DNA of 62,293 bases, taken from contig CAYGVJ010000009.1 of the NCBI GenBank assembly GCA_964353255.1, positions 1-62,293 on the forward strand, read 5' to 3'. This document shows, piece by piece, positions 17,029-25,979 of this stretch. Each line of letters opens with the position of its first letter. Within the stretch, counting starts at the first letter, position 1. The DNA comes from VFZS01 sp964353255. GTDB lineage: Bacteria > Acidobacteriota > Terriglobia > Bryobacterales > Bryobacteraceae. The notes beneath the pieces were generated by a model. The model was given only the letters and a program-made list of their open reading frames with translations. It did not search any database and was not told the DNA's origin. The translations under genes were made by a program, and so were the position numbers.

Positions 17029-17721
17029 CTACGCCGCAACGCGCCGGCGCAGCACCAGGAGCAGCAGACCAACCGCCGCCAGCAGATAGCTGGCAGGCTC
17101 CGGGATGGGCGTCAGCCTCACCTCATCCAGCGAGGTGAGATCATGGCCATCATCGCCCAGCGGATGGCCCCAATACCGCGAGACCCAGTCGGCGTTGATC
17201 CAGATGCTGGTAATGCCCGACATCACCGTCTGCACCTCGGCGGGCGTAGCCGGGACGAACGGAATAATCCACGACTCCGGAGTGACGTACCAACCTGGCC
17301 CCCCCTGAAGAGGTACAGAGTCGAAAACCCAGTCCGATCCAGGCGCCGAGCCCCCAAAGTAGTACACAGTCTGCCCTCCACCTGAGATCCTGACCCGAGG
17401 CTCGGCCGAAAGGACGTTCGGATTCGGGTTCAGCAGGTAGAACGACAGAGAGCCCTGGTAGTAGTCCCCGGTCCAGGCGCCAGGAGCCACAAACCAGAGC
17501 CGGCCGTTGGCGGTGTCCTCAGTCCAAACATAACCGCTACCACCGACGCCGCCACTGCCAACCTGCGCTAACGGGGTTCCCCCGCCTCCCGGGATCTGGG
17601 AGGAGGTAATACTCCACCCCTCGGTGCTGGCGTCAAAGGAACTGTAAAGGATTGGTCCCGACCATGCACTGATTCCCCACAGCAGCCATGCAGCCAGCAT
17701 GGCAACGCATCTCAGTTTCAT
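17029..17721 (-). CDS. PEP-CTERM protein with laminin-B-like domain
   Basis: The 230-residue protein has a signal peptide (MLAAWLLWGISAWSG). A domain of about 170 residues opens with SSFDASTEGWSI and contains DYYQGSLSFYLL, ISGGGQTVYYFGG and SIWINADWVSRYWG, resembling laminin B (domain IV) modules found in bacterial secreted proteins. The C-terminus is a textbook exosortase signal: the PEP motif (IPEPAS), a hydrophobic helix (YLLAAVGLLLLVL) and RRR. It should be exported, then cut and transferred by the exosortase encoded at 26672-27544. A TTGCA..TGCAA inverted repeat (about 17764-17780) lies upstream and could be an operator, but this is weak. Confidence 0.85.
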   Translation of the reverse strand: MKLRCVAMLAAWLLWGISAWSGPILYSSFDASTEGWSITSSQIPGGGGTPLAQVGSGGVGGSGYVWTEDTANGRLWFVAPGAWTGDYYQGSLSFYLLNPNPNVLSAEPRVRISGGGQTVYYFGGSAPGSDWVFDSVPLQGGPGWYVTPESWIIPFVPATPAEVQTVMSGITSIWINADWVSRYWGHPLGDDGHDLTSLDEVRLTPIPEPASYLLAAVGLLLLVLRRRVAA

Positions 17722-17809
17722 GCTTCCTCCACTTCGGCTGATTCCTCAGTTTACCTCACGTTTGCAGTCAGTTGCAAGCCATATCTACGCCCTGCCCGGC
17801 GATTAAGTA

Positions 17810-20104
17810 CTATCCAATCCGAGCCATGAGCTCCTTGATGCGGTCCTCATACTCCTTGGTGGGCTTCTTGCCCAAAGCGGCCTGCAACTCCGTCTTAGCC
17901 CTGGCCTTGTCGCCCTTCTGGAGGAATACCGCCCCCAGATGGTAGCGGAACGGAGCGCTATCGGGGTACTTCCGGACCAGGCTGGTCAGCATCTGGAGCG
18001 CCGGATCCGGCATGTTCCTTTTCAGATAGATCCAGGCCAGGGTGTCGGCAAAGTTGGGCTGCTGGGGCGCGACCTCCAGCGCTCTGCGCGCCAGTTTGAA
18101 GGCCTCCTCCACGGTGGCCGGATTGTCACACAAGAGGTAGGCCAGGTTGTTGAGGGCGATGGCGTTGCCGGGAGCCGCTTCCAGGGTGCGCCGGTAGTGC
18201 GCGATGGCCTCCGCCTTCCGGCCCACGCCTTCGAGGGCCACCGCCAGGAATAGCGTGATCTCCTGGCGCTGGGGAGCCAGCTCCTTGGCCCGCTGGAAGC
18301 TGGCAATCGCGCCGCCAAAGTCACCGCTGCGGTACTGTACCTCGCCCAACTGGGCATGCAACGTACTGGCCTGTGCGTTGATCGCCAGCAGTTGCCGGTA
18401 CTGCTCGATGGCCAAAGGGTAGTTGCCGGTGCGGAAAGCCGTGCGGCCTAGCGATAGCCGGATGGGCATCGAGTTCGGGAACCGGCGCAATTCCCCGCTC
18501 AATAACTCGATGGCCTGTTCCGGCTTTTTCTGGGCGAGAAGGAGCTCGACCTGCCCGTTCAGCGGCCGGATGTCGCTGGAGCCCGGCTGGTAGAGCTTGC
18601 GGAAGACGACTTCCGCCTCGCGGTATTTCTTTTCCGCGAGATCCAGCAATGCAAGTTGGAGATGCGCGTCGGAGAACTTGGGGAACTCCTTGACCAGGTT
18701 GTTTAGCTCCCTGCGCGCTTCCAGGTATTGACCGACCCCGGTGAGTCCAGCGCCCCGGAACAACCGCCCCTCGGGGTGACTAGGCTGGTAAGAGAGGATC
18801 TCGTCGGCGTATTGGACCGCTTCACGGTAGAGCCCATTCTCCAGAGCGATCTCCGCCAGCGCCACACGCGGCGCCAGGTAGTCCCTTCGCCGGCGGATGG
18901 CCTCGCGGAAACTCGCTCGCGCCGCTTCCACGTTGCCCTTGGCCAGGTAGGCCCGTCCCAAACCATACCGCAGCAGGGCGTTGTTGGGCAGCTCGTCCAC
19001 CAAGGCCCGGAACTCGCGCAGGGCGGCGTCGATGTCCTTTTCGAGCAACAAGGCGGCCCTGGCGGTCCGACTGGCCTTGTCCCCAGGCTGATCCTTCACC
19101 AAGCTGTCGTAAAGCTTCGCGGCCTCCTCTTTCTTGCCCTGCAACAGGAGGATCGCAGCGATCCGCTTCTGGTACTCGTCTTTGAGCTTTGCGTCGGCCT
19201 GCACGCCAGCCTGGAGGTGCGCGAGGGCATCGTCGAGATACCCAATGCTGCGGTAGAAATCGCCCACCGCCAGGCGCCCGTTGGGAAACGCGCCGGGGTT
19301 TTCGATGATGCGCTGGAGGGCGGCGTTCATCTCCGCCGGCTTCTGCGCGCGGAAGTAGTGTCCGGCAAGCTGGAGCAGGGCGCCCATGTCGCGCGGGTTG
19401 TTGGCCGCCTTGAGCTTCAGAAGGTTTTCCGCATCGGCCAGCCGCTTCGAGCTGACATACTGGTGGTAGAGAACGTCGTAGATTGGAGCGAAGCTCTTCT
19501 CTCTTTGGATGAGATCCAGCGCCAAGCGCTCGGCCTCGGCGAGCTGGTTGTCGCGGGCCAGCGCCTGGACGAAGGCCAGCACCAGGTCCGTCTGCACTGG
19601 CCGGATGGAGTTGGCCTTGCGGAACAGCTCCACGGCCTCCTTGACCCGGTCGTCGATCAGCGCCACATAACCCAACAGCCGGAGCCCGTCGTATGAGTTC
19701 GGGTTCTTCTTCAGAAGCAGCCCGGCGAGACGATTAGTTTCCTCGTAGGCCAACTTGGGCTTGTCCGGGTCCTGGAGGTAGGCGGCCAGGTACAGGTCGG
19801 CGAGTTTGACCTTGGCGTCGTCGTTGCCAGGCTGAAGTTGAATGGCGACGCGCAGGGCCAGCGCCGCCCGGTCCAGGTTTTCTTTCAACTCGAGTTCGGC
19901 CAAGCCGAGCCGGTAGGCGCACTCGCCGCAGTTATTATCATTGCGGAGCGCCTTGCGGAAGGCGATAGCGGCGTCGCGATAGCTGCGCCGTTCGAAATGC
20001 TGCTTCCCCTCATCCAAATAGCGGGTGCGGTGCACATCGCGCCTCAGGCCGCAGCCGGCGGAAGCAAGCAAGGAAACAGCGATCAGAAGTGGAAGAGATT
20101 TCAT
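17810..20104 (-). CDS. PrsT-like TPR-repeat lipoprotein of the PEP-CTERM system
   Basis: The start is placed at ATG 20104, preceded by GGAAGTAATGTA; the upstream frame to 20170 overlaps the next gene and lacks a signal. The 764-residue product begins with a lipoprotein-type signal (LPLLIAVSLLASAGC). It continues as an almost unbroken array of tetratricopeptide repeats (for example YRLGLAELELKENLDRAALA, NNLAYLLCDNPATVEEAFKL). Size, lipid anchor and position among PEP-CTERM genes agree with the PrsT family (TIGR02917) that accompanies exosortases. It probably sits in the periplasm facing the outer or inner membrane and helps export of polysaccharide or sorted proteins. A generic TPR lipoprotein is the alternative. 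Confidence 0.8.
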   Translation of the reverse strand: MKSLPLLIAVSLLASAGCGLRRDVHRTRYLDEGKQHFERRSYRDAAIAFRKALRNDNNCGECAYRLGLAELELKENLDRAALALRVAIQLQPGNDDAKVKLADLYLAAYLQDPDKPKLAYEETNRLAGLLLKKNPNSYDGLRLLGYVALIDDRVKEAVELFRKANSIRPVQTDLVLAFVQALARDNQLAEAERLALDLIQREKSFAPIYDVLYHQYVSSKRLADAENLLKLKAANNPRDMGALLQLAGHYFRAQKPAEMNAALQRIIENPGAFPNGRLAVGDFYRSIGYLDDALAHLQAGVQADAKLKDEYQKRIAAILLLQGKKEEAAKLYDSLVKDQPGDKASRTARAALLLEKDIDAALREFRALVDELPNNALLRYGLGRAYLAKGNVEAARASFREAIRRRRDYLAPRVALAEIALENGLYREAVQYADEILSYQPSHPEGRLFRGAGLTGVGQYLEARRELNNLVKEFPKFSDAHLQLALLDLAEKKYREAEVVFRKLYQPGSSDIRPLNGQVELLLAQKKPEQAIELLSGELRRFPNSMPIRLSLGRTAFRTGNYPLAIEQYRQLLAINAQASTLHAQLGEVQYRSGDFGGAIASFQRAKELAPQRQEITLFLAVALEGVGRKAEAIAHYRRTLEAAPGNAIALNNLAYLLCDNPATVEEAFKLARRALEVAPQQPNFADTLAWIYLKRNMPDPALQMLTSLVRKYPDSAPFRYHLGAVFLQKGDKARAKTELQAALGKKPTKEYEDRIKELMARIG

Positions 20105-20166
20105 TACATTACTTCCAGGCGAGCGATCAGCCTTCGGCAATGTTCCAGGAACGAAGAACGCGGTGC

Positions 20167-20937
20167 TCAAGACCGCGCGCGGCGCCTACGCCAGCGCACC
20201 GCACCGAGCAGCACGGCAGCCACGGTGCCGAACAGGGCAATCGCTGCCGGCTCGGGGGCGGCAGTGAGGATGCGGATCTGGTCGTACGAGTTAGCCTCAC
20301 CACTAGCCAGTCCCAGGCTAACGGTCAAGAACTTCCTGGTGGAGTCGAGCTGAACCCAATCAGCGGAGTCAGCAGCATCGAGGCCCCGGTCATCCGCCCA
20401 CGACCGGGGATAGGCATATACGTTCGGGTGCCCGAGGTAATCCGAGGTTGTGAGGTAACGATAAACACCACCATACGTGGTGTTCAGTGCGATAACTCCA
20501 AGGACTGGGAAGTTGAATTCCAGGGTAAAGGATGGCGTAATGGCAGCACCACTCACCCACCGCGCGTGAATCAGGTAGCTGTTGATGAGGGTGCCGGCAG
20601 GGACGACTCCTGTCACATTGGTGAACGCGTATGGCGGATTGCTTGCGCTCGGCCCGTACTGCGTGCCGGCCAGCCAATTCGAGTTGGCAGGATCCAAGTT
20701 GACCGGCACATTGACGGGAGCGTAAACCTCCCGTTCCCGCCACAGCCAAACGCCCGTACTGGACGGCCAATTGATCAACTCGAAGTTAGGACTGGTAGTC
20801 AGATTCAGCTGGGACGCATAAGGGCCTGTCACGTTTACAAGATCGGGTACGACGGTATCAGCCTGAGCCACGGCCACGAAGACTAACCCCGCGAGAGCGA
20901 AGCGCAGAAACACCGACAACCGGAGATTCACCCGCAT
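20167..20937 (-). CDS. PEP-CTERM protein, paralog A
   Basis: ATG 20937 is preceded by a strong GGAGGTTGCGCG ribosome-binding site, giving 256 residues. A signal peptide ends near VAQA. A domain of about 200 residues (DTVVPDLVNVTGPY, GTLINSYLIHARW, FPVLGVIALNT, SYDQIRILTA) is shared with the next gene. The C-terminus is an exosortase signal: APEPAAIALFGTVAAVLL then a run of arginines. Predicted fate is secretion, processing by the exosortase and attachment to, or release at, the cell surface. The domain has no function I recognise. Its stop lies 62 nt before the prsT-like start. Confidence 0.85.
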   Translation of the reverse strand: MRVNLRLSVFLRFALAGLVFVAVAQADTVVPDLVNVTGPYASQLNLTTSPNFELINWPSSTGVWLWREREVYAPVNVPVNLDPANSNWLAGTQYGPSASNPPYAFTNVTGVVPAGTLINSYLIHARWVSGAAITPSFTLEFNFPVLGVIALNTTYGGVYRYLTTSDYLGHPNVYAYPRSWADDRGLDAADSADWVQLDSTRKFLTVSLGLASGEANSYDQIRILTAAPEPAAIALFGTVAAVLLGAVRWRRRRARS

Positions 20938-21128
20938 CGCGCAACCTCCTTCCCTGTAGTTAAGCACAAACTGGGGCCAGGGTCAAGAGAAGATCCAGGT
21001 TTGGTCAATGTTTTCAACTGAATGACGTTGGAGGACCATCGTCACTAACCGTCATACGGATGCTTGCAAAGCGGGCCATTGCACCCTTTTTTCCAGCGCC
21101 CGGCTCGCTTCGCGCGTTCCAGGGGTTT

Positions 21129-21953
21129 TCAATCGTCTGACGCACGCTGACAGCGACCGCCGGCGGCGGCCCGGCGACGGGCTTGGCGGGACCCCCTCGC
21201 GAGCACCAAGCCCAAGAGCGCCACGGCCACCGTCGCGAAAAGCACCACGGCGGCGGGCTCGGGCGTCGCGGTGAAGATGCGGAACTCGTCGTAGGAACCG
21301 GCGGTGGCCTGGAGGCTGAAGGTCAGCGTTTTCAGATCCGAGGAGACGCTAATGTAGTCATTCGCCTGGAAGCTGTCCATGGAACGGTACTCGCTGGTCG
21401 GGATGGGGTACGTCCGGGCCGGCAGCAGACCGAAGGAAGAGTCCGTTCCCCTAAGCCAGCGGTAGCTCCCCGACCGCACGGTATTCAGGGCGACGACCCC
21501 GATAATCGGAAACTCGAACGTGAGGGTGCCGTAGAGCTGGTTGACGGCGGTGCTGCGGTAGGAGTGCACCATGTAGCTGCGCACCTCCGTGCCTTCCGGG
21601 ATCACGCCCTGCACCACCGTGAACGAGGTGTGGGAACTGTTGGGTCCGTAAACGTGGTCGGGCTGAAAATCGGGATCGGCAGTCAGGAGATTGACGGGCA
21701 CGCCCCCGCTCCGGCTCAAATTGGGAGCGGTCCTGACCCTCTCCAGCCAGATCCTGTTCAGGTTAGGGGAGTAGCCTGCCAGATTGACGGGAACCGTGGA
21801 AGCCGCAGTGGGCGTGATCTGGCCGGTGACACTCACCAAGCCCGGGACCACGGTGTCTGCGCACACCAAAGACGCAGATCCTACGAGGACAAACATCAAC
21901 GTGAGCCGATGCCACACGCCTGGCTCGGCGGGTGCGAACAACGTCGCCACCAC
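21129..21953 (-). CDS. PEP-CTERM protein, paralog B
   Basis: The 274-residue product is a diverged duplicate of the neighbour at 20167-20937. Shared segments in order include ADTVVPGLVSVTG, VPVNL, GPNSSHTSFTVVQGVIPEGT, RSYMVHS, FEFPIIGVVALNT, YRWL and SYDEFRIFTATPEPAA. The exosortase signal (PEPAAVVLFATVAVALLGLV) is followed by a longer basic tail than in paralog A. The GTG start at 21953 follows GGAGGT closely, so the true start could be slightly downstream. Tandem duplication of a sorted surface protein next to its sortase is consistent with a cohort acting together. Confidence 0.82.
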   Translation of the reverse strand: MVATLFAPAEPGVWHRLTLMFVLVGSASLVCADTVVPGLVSVTGQITPTAASTVPVNLAGYSPNLNRIWLERVRTAPNLSRSGGVPVNLLTADPDFQPDHVYGPNSSHTSFTVVQGVIPEGTEVRSYMVHSYRSTAVNQLYGTLTFEFPIIGVVALNTVRSGSYRWLRGTDSSFGLLPARTYPIPTSEYRSMDSFQANDYISVSSDLKTLTFSLQATAGSYDEFRIFTATPEPAAVVLFATVAVALLGLVLARGSRQARRRAAAGGRCQRASDD

Positions 21954-22059
21954 ACCTCCGTAAAAGGTTTATTACAGCATGGTGTGTGGCCGCAGTCAAC
22001 CTAAAAACACGCTCTTAAGTCTGTTATCAAAGGTATGACAAATGACAGCGCACGGCGCC

Positions 22060-24243
22060 CTATCGAAAACTGATCGTGACCGAGTTCGAGTTACCCAGTT
22101 CGCTGGCTACCACTACCGCCACCGACTGCAACCCATCCGTGAGGGGCTTCGTGCCGTCAGCCTCACCCTGGACCGTGAACGGAATCGACGCCGTGAACAA
22201 TCCCCCGTAGGCGGATGAGGCGCCGCTGCGATACCAGAGGGTGGCGGCGGACTCCACGTTGAAGGTCCACTTGGCGCTGGAGAGCTTGTAGCCCTCAGCC
22301 GCAGTGAACTCCAAGTCGAGCCTGGTCAGCGTCCTGCCGGTGGCGTATCCGGTGACAGCGAGCGTGAAACCATTGGCCGATTTCGCCTCCAACCGGCCCT
22401 CCAGCAGCCGAGGAGGCAACGCCGCGATGTTGACCGTCACTCCTGGCGCCGGCTGCGGCGTCAGATCCAGGCCCGCTTCAGTGACGATCGACGCCGCCAT
22501 CCGAATCGTACTGGCCACCGTCCCGGTCTGGAAACGAACCTCGAGCGCGCCGTTGGAGAAAACGGCCCGGGTAGACCCCGCGGGGACAGTGAAGCTGATG
22601 CTCCGGCCGCCGGTGGAGAACTGCACCGCCGGATCGGCCACGAAGCTCTCCGAATCGATGGTTAGCGTCAGAACCCCTTTGAGCGGAAGCGCGTAGGGTT
22701 CTTCCAGCGCTATGCCGACGGCGGGCTGTTGCAAGGGTTCGAGCAGGCCCTTGGCGCCCTCGAAACGGACCCCTGGCAGGGGAGGCGGCGCCGTCCCGGA
22801 CCCTGAGAGGAGGAAGTTCAAGGCGTCAATGCGCAGGGTGCCGGTGGCCGCGCCGATCGCGGCGGGGGTGAAGAAGATGGAAAACGCCACGCGCTGCCCG
22901 GCCGCGAGGTTCGCCGGCAGCGGAGGCAGGTCACCCAGCCTAAAGCCGGCTCCAGCGACTCCGATCCCGGTAACCGTAACGGGGCTGGCGCCCTCATTGG
23001 CTACGGTAAACCGGACTTCCGAAACCAGTCCCACCGCCACTGGGCTGAAGCCCACTGTACCGTTGGGCTGCAGCGTGGAGGTGGCTGCGCCGACGGTGTA
23101 GGAGTAGGTCAACCGGCTGCCCAGGACGTTCGCCTTCAGCTCGAAGGTGTCGTTGCCCACGCGCAGGCGACCGGTCACCTCGCCCGTCTGCGTAGGGGCG
23201 AACTTCAGGCCGAAGAACAGGGAACTGCCCTGCGCCAGCGTGGTGGGCAGGAAGGGGAGATCGGTGAGCTGGAAGCCGGGACCCAGCAGGTTGATGGCGG
23301 CGATCTGCCCCTCGCCGTTGCCGGTGTTGCGTACGCGGACCACAAAACTGCGGGTCTGGTCCAAAAAGGTGTCCGAGAGCTGCAAGGGCTGGTTGGGCGC
23401 CAGAGGCCGGACGGTATTCCCTTCAATGAGCTCGTAGAGGAAAGTGGGACCGACGGCGGAGCCTTGCACGGCCACCTGGATGGTGCGGTCCTCGAGGGTC
23501 ACCTGAAGGGTGGCGGAAGCGGTACCGATCTGTTGCGGGCTGTAGCGGACGATAACGCGGAGTTCGCTCTTCCCGCTTAAATACCCGGGCAGCAAAGGCA
23601 GGCCGAGGAGCTGGAAGTCGGCAGAGCCGGTCATAGTCATGGCCTTGATGGTGGCCGGGCCGCTGCCGCTGTTCACCACGACCACCGCCGTGGACGTGCT
23701 GCTGGCCACGCGGGTCTCGGGTAACAGTATGGTGCCGTCGGGCGACAGGGGAATCACGTTGGAGTCCGTCTGGAGGACGTAGGCGAGAGCAATCTCGGGC
23801 GCCACCCCCACCAGGTTGAACACCAGGGTACTCTGGGTGATCGTCACCCCGGGTATGACCTCGGTGTAAGCGATTTGCAGGATGGCGGTCGCGCGGGCGC
23901 TGCTCGTGGGCAGGAAGCGCACCCTGCATTTGAATTCCTGCCCGAGCGCCAGGGTCACGGGTGTGCTCGAGAGGCCGGTGGCCGAGAAGTCCGAAGGCCC
24001 GAACACATCTATGCGGGTCACGAAGGCGGTGCCCGTACCCCGATAGGTGGCGGTTATGATGGCATCCAGCGATTTGCCGATGGCGATGGCCGGCATAGTG
24101 ATGGTCGCGCCGCTCGAAACCGGAGTGACGCTGGTTCCCTGCTGGATGAGCAACACGAACGGAAGCTCGCTTTCGGCCGCCAGGAAACCGGGCAGAACGC
24201 CGGATAGAAGGGCAAGAATCAGCAATCGATCACGCCAATGCAT
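22060..24243 (-). CDS. Choice-of-anchor-D / HYDIN-like Ig-repeat secreted protein
   Basis: The 727-residue protein has a signal peptide (LLILALLSGVLPGFLAA). Four Ig-like units of about 110 residues follow, with the pattern LPxTLAxGxxxxFxxxFxPTxxGxxxGxLxI, characteristic of the choice-of-anchor-D/ASPM-SPD-2-HYDIN family. The C-terminal 230 residues form a different beta-rich domain ending in SNSVTISFR. There is no PEP-CTERM tail. It is the last gene of a tight unit with the exosortase (6 nt after the propeller gene), so it may be a periplasmic or outer-surface structural partner of the sorting system. That role is inferred only from position. Confidence 0.8.
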   Translation of the reverse strand: MHWRDRLLILALLSGVLPGFLAAESELPFVLLIQQGTSVTPVSSGATITMPAIAIGKSLDAIITATYRGTGTAFVTRIDVFGPSDFSATGLSSTPVTLALGQEFKCRVRFLPTSSARATAILQIAYTEVIPGVTITQSTLVFNLVGVAPEIALAYVLQTDSNVIPLSPDGTILLPETRVASSTSTAVVVVNSGSGPATIKAMTMTGSADFQLLGLPLLPGYLSGKSELRVIVRYSPQQIGTASATLQVTLEDRTIQVAVQGSAVGPTFLYELIEGNTVRPLAPNQPLQLSDTFLDQTRSFVVRVRNTGNGEGQIAAINLLGPGFQLTDLPFLPTTLAQGSSLFFGLKFAPTQTGEVTGRLRVGNDTFELKANVLGSRLTYSYTVGAATSTLQPNGTVGFSPVAVGLVSEVRFTVANEGASPVTVTGIGVAGAGFRLGDLPPLPANLAAGQRVAFSIFFTPAAIGAATGTLRIDALNFLLSGSGTAPPPLPGVRFEGAKGLLEPLQQPAVGIALEEPYALPLKGVLTLTIDSESFVADPAVQFSTGGRSISFTVPAGSTRAVFSNGALEVRFQTGTVASTIRMAASIVTEAGLDLTPQPAPGVTVNIAALPPRLLEGRLEAKSANGFTLAVTGYATGRTLTRLDLEFTAAEGYKLSSAKWTFNVESAATLWYRSGASSAYGGLFTASIPFTVQGEADGTKPLTDGLQSVAVVVASELGNSNSVTISFR

Positions 24244-24249
24244 GAGTGT

Positions 24250-25257
24250 TTAATCCTGTTCAGAAGCCGGTACGAAATAGACCGCCGGAGCAGATCTGGC
24301 ATCCAGCAGGAACAGCGGCTCGCCACGCCTGCTCCCCGAATTCAACAGGAACAGCGCGTTCCCGCTTAGCGGCTGGAGGAGCGAAGGCGCCGCCTCCAGC
24401 GGAACCTCGGCCGTCAGGATGCGCGTGGAAACGTCGTAAACCCGCACGCTGCGAGAGGACCTGTCAGCCAGGAGGAGGCGCTGTCCGTCCGCCGAAACTG
24501 CGATCCCGACCGGGTCCGCGACGCCGTCGCGCGCTTCCAGGAGCGTTACCACTCCACCCGGCGGAAAGTTGTGCACCGCCAGAACGCGGCGGCTGTGGCG
24601 ATCGACTGCGTAGAGTGTGCGTCCATCCGCCGGGAAGAAAACTGCGCCAGGGTCGGCCATCCAGGCCACCTCGAGGGGCGGGCCGTCCGCCGGAATCAGA
24701 TAGAGGCCTCCGGAAATTTCGCCGCGGACTCCCAATACAATCCGCTCGGCGCCGTGGCTGGTGGCGATCAGGGTGACACTCCCGCCGGGGAAAGAGACTT
24801 CCATCGGGGGGGCAGCCACCGGGGCGCCATCCAGGCCGGCGATGCGTTGCAGCCAGCCTCGGGCGGAGGAGTAAAGCGCCAGAGCGGAGGAGTCCTGCGC
24901 CCAGGCGGCGCGGTCGGCATCCTGAAGAACGTCCGGGAGCGGGAGCACGGCGGGTTGGAGGCGATCGAGGTCCGTCAGCAGGAGCGCCTGCCCGTCCTTC
25001 ACCGCGAGCGCCATCTTGCCGCTGGGTGCGACCGAGGCGAAGTGAACGCCGGCCACCAGAGCCCCGCCCAGGTACGCGGCGCCGGGAACACCCAGAAGGG
25101 GGCGCAAGCTGCGCGTCGGGGCGTCGTAGATGACGCCGCAGACGGGACCGCCGAGCTGTACCTGCTGCGCAGGGAGCAGGAAGGCCGGCAGGAGCAGGCA
25201 GGCGCCAGGGAACCTGCGAAGCACGTACGAAATCCCGTGGAAAGCACCGCTGCTCAT
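24250..25257 (-). CDS. Secreted beta-propeller protein (YVTN/WD40-like)
   Basis: The 335-residue protein has an N-terminal hydrophobic segment (FPGACLLLPAFLLPAQQ) acting as signal peptide. Repeated four-stranded blades follow, each containing segments such as SVAPSGKMALAVKDG, FFPADGRTLYAVDRHSRRVL and GIAVSADGQRLLLADRSSRS, typical of YVTN/NHL-type propellers. No catalytic residues are recognisable. Its start overlaps the stop of the Ig-like membrane protein by 4 nt (ATGA), so the two are translationally coupled. Function is unknown; a binding or scaffold role beside the exosortase is plausible. Confidence 0.75.
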   Translation of the reverse strand: MSSGAFHGISYVLRRFPGACLLLPAFLLPAQQVQLGGPVCGVIYDAPTRSLRPLLGVPGAAYLGGALVAGVHFASVAPSGKMALAVKDGQALLLTDLDRLQPAVLPLPDVLQDADRAAWAQDSSALALYSSARGWLQRIAGLDGAPVAAPPMEVSFPGGSVTLIATSHGAERIVLGVRGEISGGLYLIPADGPPLEVAWMADPGAVFFPADGRTLYAVDRHSRRVLAVHNFPPGGVVTLLEARDGVADPVGIAVSADGQRLLLADRSSRSVRVYDVSTRILTAEVPLEAAPSLLQPLSGNALFLLNSGSRRGEPLFLLDARSAPAVYFVPASEQD

Positions 25258-25937
25258 CGTGGCCCCCCGATGGTGACCGTGCCCGGAGCAAGACTAATCT
25301 CGCGCGGGCCGGGAGGGAGAGTCTTATCCCCCCGATTGGTCCAGTAGTAGCCGGCGCCAGCGCCGCCGGCCGCCAGCAGGCCCACCAGGATCCACACCAC
25401 CTTGCCTCGGCCTTTCTTCCTGACTTGCTCGGCGGCGTACTGCTCGGTGGAGTTGGTTTGGGTGATCCTCGCGCGGCCCAAGCGGTTCCCAGCGCGTGCG
25501 GTCACCTCGATGCGAAAACGTCCGGTGCGATCATTGGGCACGTAAGCAGCCACCGTGGCCTGGCCCTGGTAGTTCGTTCTGGCGGTGTGACTCAACTGCC
25601 GGCCCGCGAAGTAGCCGCCGGGGCCGCTGGGGGGAAGCTGAAAGAGCACCTCGGCGCCTTCCAGGGGGCGGTCGTTTTCGTCCCGGACCTCGACCACGGG
25701 CGCTACGGCCAGACCCGCCCGGATGTTGTTGACCGCCCCCTCGCCGTCCAGGACAAAGACCTTGAGCGTCTCGACAGTTGGGGCGGGCGTCGTCTTGGCC
25801 GGGGCCGGGGGAGGCGGAGTCTTGGACGCGGCCGGGGCAGGCGGCGTCTGGGGCGCAGCCGGGGTCTGGGCGGCGGTCAGGGTCTCGGAGAAGAGCGCCC
25901 CGACGAGCAAAAGCGACAGCAGGCTTTGAAACGACAA
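25254..25937 (-). CDS. Single-pass membrane protein with proline-rich linker and Ig-like domain
   Basis: The 227-residue protein has a signal peptide (LLSLLLVGALFSETLTA). Next is a Pro/Ala/Lys-rich linker (residues about 25-52), then an Ig-like or carboxypeptidase-regulatory-like domain (VEVRDENDRPLEGAEVLFQL, GQATVAAYVPNDRTGRFRIE). One transmembrane helix follows (VVWILVGLLAAGGAGAGYYW), with a short basic and proline-containing tail. The linker would let the Ig domain reach across the periplasm. Similar proteins occur in Bryobacterales without assigned function. It lies 42 nt after epsI and is coupled to the propeller gene, so it belongs to the exosortase unit. Confidence 0.75.
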   Translation of the reverse strand: MSFQSLLSLLLVGALFSETLTAAQTPAAPQTPPAPAASKTPPPPAPAKTTPAPTVETLKVFVLDGEGAVNNIRAGLAVAPVVEVRDENDRPLEGAEVLFQLPPSGPGGYFAGRQLSHTARTNYQGQATVAAYVPNDRTGRFRIEVTARAGNRLGRARITQTNSTEQYAAEQVRKKGRGKVVWILVGLLAAGGAGAGYYWTNRGDKTLPPGPREISLAPGTVTIGGPR

Positions 25938-25979
25938 GAAGGCCTCCTTCTGTTTGAACCTAAGCTGAGTGCCGGCGGT

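Noticed and set aside
21954..22010. Sigma-54 promoter upstream of the PEP-CTERM paralog B (PEP-CTERM genes are sometimes RpoN-controlled)
   Set aside because: A GG..GC pair exists but with 11 rather than 10 bases between and poor flanks; the same search upstream of 17721 also failed.
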